DNA of 12,058 nucleotides, from contig SXVG01000008.1 in the NCBI GenBank assembly GCA_005791685.1, positions 1 through 12,058 on the forward strand, given 5' to 3'. Positions within the stretch are counted from its first letter, which is position 1, and every line of letters begins with the position of its first letter. The position numbers and the translations under genes are program-made. This DNA is from Methylotenera sp. (GTDB lineage Bacteria; Pseudomonadota; Gammaproteobacteria; Burkholderiales; Methylophilaceae). The notes beneath the pieces are model-generated. The model worked only from the letters and a program-made list of their open reading frames with translations, was not told the DNA's origin and ran no database searches. Below, piece after piece: positions 6,348 through 12,058 of this stretch.

Positions 6348-7448
6348 TTGATCAATCTACTCAATTTTAATCAGCCGCAATTGGCCGCTTGGTTTGCCGA
6401 GCAAGGCGAAAAACCTTTTCGCGCCAAGCAATTGATGCGCTGGATGCACCGTTTTGGCGTGCATGATTTTGAGCAGATGACGGACATCGCCAAAGTGTTG
6501 CGCGAGAAATTGGCTAGGGAGGCGGAAATTAGCTTGCCTCAGGTGCAGTTGGAGCAGGTTTCCAATGACGGTACGCGCAAGTGGTTGATTGGTACCGACA
6601 CCGCCAACAGCATAGAAACCGTGTTTATTCCAGAGGACGACAGAGGCACACTGTGCATTTCCTCGCAAGTGGGTTGTGCGCTGGAATGCACTTTTTGCAG
6701 CACCGGTAGGCAAGGCTTTAACCGTAATTTAAGCGTGGCGGAAATCATAGGTCAGCTGGCCATCGCCAATCGTTCTTTGCGCCAAGAACCTGGCTACGAT
6801 TTATTGCCCGCCGATGAGCGCATTATCAGTAATGTGGTGATGATGGGCATGGGTGAGCCACTGGCCAACTACGACAACGTGGTCACGGCCATGCAAATCA
6901 TGTTGGATGACAACGCCTATGGCTTGAGCCGCCGCCGCGTTACCTTGTCCACCAGTGGTTTGGTGCCGGCCATGGATAGGCTAAAAGAGGATTGCCCGGT
7001 GGCCTTGGCGGTCAGTTTGCACGCGCCCAATGATGCGCTGCGTGATGTGATAGTGCCGATTAATAAAAAATACCCATTAAAAGAGTTGATGGCGGCGTGC
7101 CAGCGCTATTTAGAAAAAGCCCCGCGCGATTTTGTCACCTTTGAGTACGTGATGCTAGATGGCGTCAATGACACGGTAGAGCACGCGCAGCAATTGATAG
7201 CGTTGGTTAAACACGTTCCCTGTAAATTTAATTTAATCCCGTTTAACCCTTTCCCTAATAGCGGTTACGCCACTTCCAAGCCCAATCACGTTCGGGTCTT
7301 TAGAGACATGCTCATGCAAGCGGGTTTCGTGGTGACGGTGCGTAAAACCCGTGGCGAAGACATTGATGCGGCTTGCGGTCAATTGGCCGGCAAGGTCTTG
7401 GACAAAACCAAGCGCAGTGCTAAGTACATTGCGATTGAGGCCGTTTGA
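6348..7448 (+). CDS. rlmN: Dual-specificity 23S rRNA / tRNA adenine-C2 methyltransferase RlmN
   Basis: RlmN is a radical SAM enzyme that methylates C2 of A2503 in 23S rRNA and of A37 in some tRNAs, using a methyl-cysteine relay. The 4Fe-4S motif Cys-x3-Cys-x2-Cys is seen in CALECTFC (C110, C114, C117). It is flanked by SSQVGC and GFNRNL, and by C103, which is conserved in the family. The methyl-carrying cysteine is C343 in GEDIDAACGQLAG. Other family blocks are VVMMGMGEPLANYDNV and SLHAPNDALRD. Its 366 residues are a normal length. Translation starts at a TTG with GAGG 7 bp upstream. The stop TGA shares its last base with the pilW ATG, so the two are coupled. A structured inverted repeat lies just upstream and could influence expression. 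Confidence 0.97.
   Translation: MINLLNFNQPQLAAWFAEQGEKPFRAKQLMRWMHRFGVHDFEQMTDIAKVLREKLAREAEISLPQVQLEQVSNDGTRKWLIGTDTANSIETVFIPEDDRGTLCISSQVGCALECTFCSTGRQGFNRNLSVAEIIGQLAIANRSLRQEPGYDLLPADERIISNVVMMGMGEPLANYDNVVTAMQIMLDDNAYGLSRRRVTLSTSGLVPAMDRLKEDCPVALAVSLHAPNDALRDVIVPINKKYPLKELMAACQRYLEKAPRDFVTFEYVMLDGVNDTVEHAQQLIALVKHVPCKFNLIPFNPFPNSGYATSKPNHVRVFRDMLMQAGFVVTVRKTRGEDIDAACGQLAGKVLDKTKRSAKYIAIEAV
7437..7440 (+). promoter_or_regulatory. Ribosome binding site favouring ATG at 7448 for pilW
   Basis: GAGG lies 7 bp before the ATG at 7448 and only 4 bp before an adjoining in-frame TTG at 7445. The spacing and the codon both favour the ATG, which gives a TGATG junction with rlmN. Confidence 0.6.
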
Positions 7449-8203
7449 TGCGCATTAAATTTAGCCGCATAGCCTTATTAAGCTGCTTGACGCTGGCCTT
7501 AATGGCCTGCAGCACGCCGCTAGAAAAGCCCAACGACCATGCAAAAGAGCGGGCGCGGGCACATGCGGATTTAGGCGCGGCTTATTTGCAACAAGGGCGG
7601 CTGGATGTGGCCTTGGATGAGTTTAGTTTGGCCAGTAAAATTGAACCTGGTTTTGCGGCGGCGTTTAATGGGTTGGGTTTGGTGCATGCGGCCTTGGGCC
7701 AAGATGCGCTGGCCGAATTTCACTTTAAAAAAGCCATACAGTTGGAGCCGTTGAATTCTGAGGCGCATAATAATTACGGCAGTTTTTTATGTGCTAGAAA
7801 CAGACTGGATGACTCGATAGCAGAATTTTTAGCGGCTTTGAAAAACCCATTGTATGCGACCCCAGCCATGGCTTACACCAATGCGGCGGTGTGTGCGATA
7901 CGCAAAAATGACAGCCTGCAGGCTGAGGGGTATTTGCAACGGGCTTTGCAGTTGGATCCGACCGCAAGCGTGGCGGCCTATCAAATGGCCAATTTGCAAT
8001 TTAAGCGTAATGATGCGGCGGCGGCTAAAAAAACCTTGAGTCAGTCGCTGTTGTCACAGGCCAATGCGGAAATGTTGTGGCTGGCCATACAAATAGAACG
8101 CGTGCTGGGCGATGCCGATCTGGTAGCCAGTTATGCCTTAGAATTAAGGCAGCGTTATCCAGCATCGGAGCAAGCTAAGTTATTACAGGGTGAAAAACCA
8201 TGA
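7448..8203 (+). CDS. pilW: Type IV pilus biogenesis/stability lipoprotein PilW (PilF), TPR protein
   Basis: This is a 251-residue outer-membrane lipoprotein that helps the type IV pilus secretin PilQ assemble (called PilF in Pseudomonas, PilW in Neisseria). A lipoprotein signal peptide is visible: basic MRIKFSR, a hydrophobic core, and the lipobox LMAC with cysteine C21. Serine at +2 agrees with outer-membrane sorting. The mature protein is built of tetratricopeptide repeats at about 36-69, 70-103, 104-138 and 141-173, with a more diverged one near 175-207. Conserved TPR positions are seen in LGAAYLQQGRLDVALDEF and the paired EP/DP turns. The location between rlmN and rodZ is the standard one for this gene in beta- and gammaproteobacteria and strengthens the call. 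It overlaps rlmN by 1 bp and rodZ by 4 bp. An in-frame TTG one codon upstream is a less likely start. Confidence 0.93.
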   Translation: MRIKFSRIALLSCLTLALMACSTPLEKPNDHAKERARAHADLGAAYLQQGRLDVALDEFSLASKIEPGFAAAFNGLGLVHAALGQDALAEFHFKKAIQLEPLNSEAHNNYGSFLCARNRLDDSIAEFLAALKNPLYATPAMAYTNAAVCAIRKNDSLQAEGYLQRALQLDPTASVAAYQMANLQFKRNDAAAAKKTLSQSLLSQANAEMLWLAIQIERVLGDADLVASYALELRQRYPASEQAKLLQGEKP

Positions 8204-9081
8204 CAGATGATATAAGCCATGCCAGCAGTAGCGATGTCAGCCAATTTGCCCCATTGGGTGAGGTGTTGGCGGCGGCCAGAAATGCTAAAAATTTGAGCGT
8301 AGAAAATGTATCGACCACTTTGCGTTTAAGCCCTAAACAAATTGCCGCTTTAGAAAATAACGATTTTTCTGCCTTGCCACAAGCCATGGCGACCCGTGGG
8401 TTTATCCGTAATTATGCCCGTTTGTTAGAGTTGGATGCCGAGCCTTTGCTCGCCAGTTATCGGGCACGCATGCCTGACAGCGCGCCTACCACCCTAAATG
8501 TACAAACCTCTATTTCACGCGAGGTGTCCATTAAAAAAGATAGGTCGGCGGGTAAATACGGCTGGCTGGTCTTATTACTCGGTTTGCTCATGGCTGGTGC
8601 TTATTATTTGACCTTGCCGCCGGCGCCGGTCAGTACGGCTGCCAGCAATGAAGTGGTGGAGATTGTGCCTTTGCCAGAAGTGCCTTTGCCGGCAGCCGAG
8701 CATCCGCCGGAAGTGGTGAGCTTGCCCGCTAGCAGTGAGGCCAATGCGCTGCCAGCAACTACGGTGGCTGCCGGTTTGCAGTTACGCCCCACGGCCGACA
8801 TGGTCAGCCCAAGTGCGGCCGTTAAAGCCAGCCCAGGCACGACTAAGGCTCAAGTGACCTTGTCCGCAACGGATAAGGCTTGGGTGCAAGTGAAAGACCA
8901 GGCCGGCGCCATCGTTTATGAAAAAATGTTGGCGGCCAATAGCAGCGATAGCTTTGAAGGTCAGCCGCCTTTGTATCTATGGTTAGGTAACGCGAAAGCG
9001 ACGACGGTGAGCTTTATGGGCAATCCCGTGGACGTGGCCAGCAAAACTTACAATAATATTGCCCGCCTTAGGCTTGAATAA
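8200..9081 (+). CDS. rodZ: RodZ-like cytoskeletal/shape protein (HTH, one membrane span, DUF4115)
   Basis: This 293-residue bitopic inner-membrane protein has the RodZ layout. A cytoplasmic Cro/CI-type helix-turn-helix domain lies at about 17-82, with LGEVLAAARNAKNLSVENVS and MATRGFIRNYARLLELD recognisable. A basic juxtamembrane stretch (111-119) is followed by one transmembrane helix at 120-138. A proline/alanine-rich periplasmic linker spans about 139-214. A C-terminal beta-rich DUF4115 domain (216-290) begins at VTLSATDKAWVQVKD. In E. coli RodZ binds MreB through the HTH domain and supports rod shape. Family members upstream of ispG are usually given this name, although function is less tested outside enterics. 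The ATG overlaps the pilW stop (ATGA), with AGGGTGA about 7 bp upstream. The poorly conserved linker is of low complexity, as is typical. Confidence 0.9.
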   Translation: MTDDISHASSSDVSQFAPLGEVLAAARNAKNLSVENVSTTLRLSPKQIAALENNDFSALPQAMATRGFIRNYARLLELDAEPLLASYRARMPDSAPTTLNVQTSISREVSIKKDRSAGKYGWLVLLLGLLMAGAYYLTLPPAPVSTAASNEVVEIVPLPEVPLPAAEHPPEVVSLPASSEANALPATTVAAGLQLRPTADMVSPSAAVKASPGTTKAQVTLSATDKAWVQVKDQAGAIVYEKMLAANSSDSFEGQPPLYLWLGNAKATTVSFMGNPVDVASKTYNNIARLRLE

Positions 9082-9083
9082 CT

Positions 9084-9090
9084 GGAGGAG
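9084..9090 (+). promoter_or_regulatory. Strong ribosome binding site for the TTG start of ispG
   Basis: GGAGGAG, a near-perfect anti-16S match, lies 6 bp before the TTG at 9097 in the 15-bp rodZ-ispG gap. It is the strongest Shine-Dalgarno sequence in the window and may offset the weak TTG start codon. Confidence 0.85.
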
Positions 9091-9096
9091 TCTACC

Positions 9097-10416
9097 TTGA
9101 ATTTATCCCAGCTTTATCAGCCACGGCCGACCTTGCAGGTGATGGTCGCTCATGTGCCTGTGGGCGGCGGCCTAGGCGGCACTAAGCCCAGTTCGGTGGT
9201 GGTGCAAAGCATGACCAATACCGATACGGCTAATGCAGAGGCGACCATACAGCAGGTATTTGAGCTGTGGCAAGCGGGCAGTGAGCTGGTGCGCATTACC
9301 GTTAATTCGCCAGAAGCGGCTGCGCAAGTGGCGAGCATACGTAAAGGCTTGGATGCCTTGGGCTGCGACGTGCCTTTGGTGGGCGATTTTCATTACAACG
9401 GCCATAAACTGTTGGCGCAATACCCCGATTGTGCCATGGCGTTGGCTAAATACCGTATTAATCCAGGCAATGTGGGTAAGGGTGCGAAACGCGATGAGCA
9501 GTTTGCGGCCATGATAGAGGCGGCCGTTAGGTATAAAAAAGCGGTGCGTATCGGCGTCAACTGGGGCAGCTTAGATCAAGTGAAGATGGCGCAAATGATG
9601 GACGATAATGCCCAATTAGCCACGCCACTTGCTGCCGATGCCTTGATGCGCGAAGCCTTGATTCAATCCGCACTGGAAAGCGCGGCACAAGCCGTGGCCT
9701 TGGGTTTGTCGCCCAATCAAATTATTATTTCTTGCAAGGTGAGCAATGTGCAAGATTTGGTCACCGTGTACAGCGATTTGGCGCGCCGTAGCGATTACCC
9801 TTTGCACTTAGGCTTAACCGAGGCGGGCATGGGCTCTAAAGGCATCGTTGCGTCCACGGCAGCGCTGGCTTTGCTCCTGCAACAAGGCATAGGTAACACC
9901 ATACGCGTGTCCTTAACCCCGGAACCGAATAGCTCGCGCAGTAAAGAAGTGATCGTGGCGCAAGAGATTTTACAAACCATGGGCATACGCTCTTTTACCC
10001 CTTTGGTGACCGCTTGCCCGGGTTGTGGACGCACGACTTCTACTTATTTTCAAGAGTTGGCCATGCAAATCCAAGCCTATTTGCGGCAACAAATGCCCCA
10101 TTGGCGCGGGCATTATGCCGGGGTGGAAAACCTCAATGTAGCGGTAATGGGTTGCGTGGTGAATGGCCCGGGTGAATCAAAATTAGCCAATATCGGCATT
10201 AGCTTGCCCGGTACCGGCGAAACCCCAGTGGCCCCTGTGTTTGTTGACGGTGAAAAAACCGTGACCTTAAAAGGCGACCGTATTGCTGAGGAGTTTCAAG
10301 CGATAGTGGAAGACTATGTGCAAACCCATTACGCCCTGGGCGGTAAATTGCATCAATCGGCTGGCAGTTCGGACGCGCCACGCTCTCATAAAACCATAGC
10401 CATTAAAGCCATCTAG
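9097..10416 (+). CDS. ispG: 4-Hydroxy-3-methylbut-2-enyl diphosphate synthase (IspG/GcpE)
   Basis: IspG performs the penultimate step of the MEP isoprenoid pathway. It reductively opens methylerythritol cyclodiphosphate to HMBPP, using a 4Fe-4S cluster and flavodoxin or ferredoxin electrons. The cluster ligands are present: CPGC (C307, C310) and C353 in GCVVNGPGES, with the glutamate E360 that completes the site. The TIM-barrel half shows VQSMTNTDTAN (36-46), VGDFHYNGHKLL (95-106), YRINPGNVG (119-127) and LHLGLTEAGMGSKG (237-249). At 439 residues it is longer than the E. coli form of about 370. It has the extra central segment (about 160-190) typical of the beta/alphaproteobacterial type, plus a 25-residue polar tail after residue 413 that looks unconserved. 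It starts at TTG behind GGAGGAG, and hisS follows after 2 bp. Confidence 0.97.
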   Translation: MNLSQLYQPRPTLQVMVAHVPVGGGLGGTKPSSVVVQSMTNTDTANAEATIQQVFELWQAGSELVRITVNSPEAAAQVASIRKGLDALGCDVPLVGDFHYNGHKLLAQYPDCAMALAKYRINPGNVGKGAKRDEQFAAMIEAAVRYKKAVRIGVNWGSLDQVKMAQMMDDNAQLATPLAADALMREALIQSALESAAQAVALGLSPNQIIISCKVSNVQDLVTVYSDLARRSDYPLHLGLTEAGMGSKGIVASTAALALLLQQGIGNTIRVSLTPEPNSSRSKEVIVAQEILQTMGIRSFTPLVTACPGCGRTTSTYFQELAMQIQAYLRQQMPHWRGHYAGVENLNVAVMGCVVNGPGESKLANIGISLPGTGETPVAPVFVDGEKTVTLKGDRIAEEFQAIVEDYVQTHYALGGKLHQSAGSSDAPRSHKTIAIKAI

Positions 10417-10418
10417 CC

Positions 10419-11726
10419 ATGCTTGAAACCACTCTTAAAAATAAGCCGACAAAATTTCAAAGTATTAAAGGTTTTTACGATATTTTGCCCGAGCATACGC
10501 CGCTCTGGTTTAAGTTGGAAGACACGGCGCGCCGGGTATTGGCCCAGTATGGCTATAAAAATATACGCATGCCCTTGGTGGAAAGCACCGATCTATTTGT
10601 TCGCTCGGTCGGGGAGCATACCGACATCGTCGAAAAAGAAATGTACGCCTGGCAAGACGCCTTAAACGGTGACAAATTAACCTTGCGTCCAGAAGGCACG
10701 GCCGGCTGTGTGCGGGCGGTGATAGAAAGCAACCTCACTTATAACGGGCCAGTACGCTTGTGGTATAGCGGCGCCATGTTTAGGCATGAAAATGTGCAAA
10801 AAGGCCGTCAACGCCAGTTTCATCAGATAGGCGTGGAAGCTTTTGGTTTTGCTGGCCCGCAAGTGGACGCCGAGCAAATCGTACTGCTAGCCCGTTTGTG
10901 GCGCGAGCTTGGCATCCATGATGTGGAATTGCAAATCAATAGCATAGGCGATGCGCATGAGCGCGCCGCTTACCGTGGGGTGTTGATTGCGTATTTTGAA
11001 CAGCATCTGGACAGCTTGGACGAGGACGCCAAACGCCGTTTGCACAGCAACCCCTTGCGCATATTGGACAGCAAAAATCCACGCATGCAAGCGCTTTGCG
11101 AAGCGGCACCTAAATTGCTGGATAGCTTAGGCGATGCCAGTCGCGCGCATTTTGCGGGTCTGTGTGCTTTGTTAACGGCTGCCGGCGTGGCTTACACCAT
11201 CAACGCGCGCTTGGTGCGTGGTTTGGATTATTACAACCGCACCGTGTTTGAATGGGTTACCCATAAATTAGGCGCACAAGGCACGATAGCCGGTGGTGGC
11301 CGTTACGACAGTCTGGTCGAACGCTTGGGCGGTGAGGCGACGCCGGCCTGTGGTTTTGGCATAGGTTTGGAGCGGGTGTTCTTGTTGATGCAAGAGTACG
11401 GCGTGCTAGCGGACGACGCGCCCGATGTGTATTTGGTCAATTTAGGTGAACTGGCGGAACAAGCCGCCTTTAGCCTAGCGGAGCAATTGCGCCAGGCCGG
11501 TCTGCAAGTCGTCTTACACGCAGGCGGTGGCAGCTTTAAAGCGCAGATGAAAAAAGCCGATAGAAGCCAAGCACGTTTTGCTTTAATTTTGGGTGACGAT
11601 GAAGTTTTGAAGCAACAAGTCACCTTAAAACCGATGTGGGCTAACGCGCCGGGTGAGCAACAGCAGTGCAGCGTGGCGGAGGCCATGGCCTATTTGTCAG
11701 CCAATAAAAATGCCGCATCGGCCTAA
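10419..11726 (+). CDS. hisS: Histidyl-tRNA synthetase
   Basis: HisS charges tRNA-His in the cytoplasm. It is a class II synthetase of 435 residues, a normal length. The N-terminal IKGFYDILPE (16-25) is a family hallmark. Motif 1 lies around YGYKNIRMPLVE (44-55). Motif 2 runs through RPEGTAGCVRA (90-100) and FRHENVQKGRQRQFHQIGVE (121-140). The histidine-specific LVRGLDYYNRTVFEW is at 265-279, and motif 3 is in ACGFGIGLERV (310-320). The C-terminal anticodon-binding domain starts near 335 (DVYLVNLGE) and includes KKADRSQARFALILGDDE (378-395). The ATG is 2 bp after the ispG stop with no clear Shine-Dalgarno sequence, which suggests coupling to ispG translation. All catalytic motifs look intact. 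Confidence 0.98.
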   Translation: MLETTLKNKPTKFQSIKGFYDILPEHTPLWFKLEDTARRVLAQYGYKNIRMPLVESTDLFVRSVGEHTDIVEKEMYAWQDALNGDKLTLRPEGTAGCVRAVIESNLTYNGPVRLWYSGAMFRHENVQKGRQRQFHQIGVEAFGFAGPQVDAEQIVLLARLWRELGIHDVELQINSIGDAHERAAYRGVLIAYFEQHLDSLDEDAKRRLHSNPLRILDSKNPRMQALCEAAPKLLDSLGDASRAHFAGLCALLTAAGVAYTINARLVRGLDYYNRTVFEWVTHKLGAQGTIAGGGRYDSLVERLGGEATPACGFGIGLERVFLLMQEYGVLADDAPDVYLVNLGELAEQAAFSLAEQLRQAGLQVVLHAGGGSFKAQMKKADRSQARFALILGDDEVLKQQVTLKPMWANAPGEQQQCSVAEAMAYLSANKNAASA

Positions 11727-11733
11727 GCTTGAC

Positions 11734-12058
11734 ATGAAGCCAGCACCTTTATTGCAATTGCAGCAGATTTGCATTGCGCCTAAAAAAACCCCAGACCAGC
11801 TTTTGGTAAAGCAGGTCAGCTTTAGCATAGAGGCCGGTAAAACCACGTGCGTGGTCGGTGAATCCGGCAGTGGTAAAAGTCTGACGGCCTTATCTATTAT
11901 GGGTTTGTTGTCCAAACAATTAAGCTTGACCAGTGGTCGGGTGCTGTTTAACGATGGGCTGGCGGGCGAGCAAGATTTAACCAGTCTGGCCCCGGCCAGC
12001 ATGCGTGAAATTCGCGGCGCTAAAATCGCCATGATCTTTCAAGAGCCGATGACCTCGC
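11734..12058 (+). CDS. Oligopeptide/dipeptide-type ABC transporter ATP-binding protein, 3' end cut by the window
   Basis: Only the first 108 codons are in the window. They encode the N-terminal part of an ABC ATPase. The Walker A motif GESGSGKS is at 42-49 and the Q-loop is in IFQEPMTS (101-108, Q103), wording typical of the DppD/OppD/YejF class that powers peptide or peptide-like solute transport. The start of the substrate-specific family region, VGESGSGKSLTALSIMGLL, also fits. The signature motif and Walker B lie beyond the edge, so I cannot say whether this is a single-domain ATPase or a fused YejF-like double one. The ATG is 7 bp after the hisS stop, with no good Shine-Dalgarno sequence. 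It is on the same strand and may be read through from hisS. No permease or binding-protein gene is visible, so the substrate is unknown. Confidence 0.9.
   Translation, partial: MKPAPLLQLQQICIAPKKTPDQLLVKQVSFSIEAGKTTCVVGESGSGKSLTALSIMGLLSKQLSLTSGRVLFNDGLAGEQDLTSLAPASMREIRGAKIAMIFQEPMTS

Noticed and set aside
6357..6713. 118-codon open frame on the minus strand inside rlmN
   Set aside because: It overlaps the conserved RlmN N-terminal and radical SAM region and shows no protein-family features.
7445..7447. TTG at 7445 as the pilW start
   Set aside because: The ATG immediately after it has better spacing from GAGG and gives the common TGATG junction; the TTG would add one methionine.
11303..11686. 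127-codon minus-strand open frame inside hisS
   Set aside because: It is the shadow of the HisS motif 3 and anticodon-domain coding region, and its Cys/Ala/Lys-rich composition is typical of a reverse reading.
11697..12032. 111-codon minus-strand open frame over the hisS end and ABC ATPase start
   Set aside because: The plus strand here encodes clear Walker A and Q-loop motifs; the reverse frame has none.

Overview
The window looks like the chromosome of a methylotrophic proteobacterium, most likely a betaproteobacterium. Two things point there. First, a complete fhcBADC set is present, which encodes the formyltransferase/hydrolase complex of the tetrahydromethanopterin/methylofuran-linked C1 oxidation pathway. 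Second, a conserved housekeeping run ndk-rlmN-pilW-rodZ-ispG-hisS follows it, and its IspG is of the long form (439 residues) that I associate with beta- and alphaproteobacteria rather than enterics. I cannot name genus or species from the sequence.

Layout. Bases 1-5687 are read from the minus strand. Transcription starts near 5.7 kb and runs leftward through fhcB, fhcA, fhcD and fhcC, then a ChrA-type chromate transporter that runs off the left edge. The junctions are tight: fhcB/fhcA share one base, fhcA/fhcD are 3 bp apart, fhcD/fhcC overlap by 4 bp and fhcC/chrA are 14 bp apart. This looks like a single operon. Bases 5688-5820 form a divergent intergenic region, with a perfect 10-bp inverted repeat and a small palindrome near fhcB. 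Bases 5821-12058 are read from the plus strand: ndk, a 122-bp gap holding nested inverted repeats, then rlmN, pilW, rodZ, ispG and hisS with junctions from -4 to +15 bp. A peptide-type ABC transporter ATPase starts 7 bp after hisS and runs off the right edge.

How the genes work together. FhcD moves the formyl group from formyl-tetrahydromethanopterin to methylofuran, and FhcA hydrolyses formyl-methylofuran to formate. FhcB and FhcC are the other subunits, homologous to parts of archaeal formylmethanofuran dehydrogenase. The rightward cluster covers nucleotide balance (Ndk), rRNA/tRNA methylation (RlmN), type IV pilus secretin assembly (PilW), cell shape (RodZ), isoprenoid synthesis (IspG) and tRNA charging (HisS). 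This is a widespread proteobacterial neighbourhood without obvious functional unity.

I see no RNA genes, insertion sequences, CRISPR arrays or phage genes, and no convincing rho-independent terminator. The window is largely ordinary. The best second looks are FhcB, which keeps four cluster-type cysteines although its catalytic residues appear to be gone, the two intergenic inverted repeats flanking ndk, and the two genes at the edges (chrA and the ABC ATPase) attached to otherwise conserved operons.
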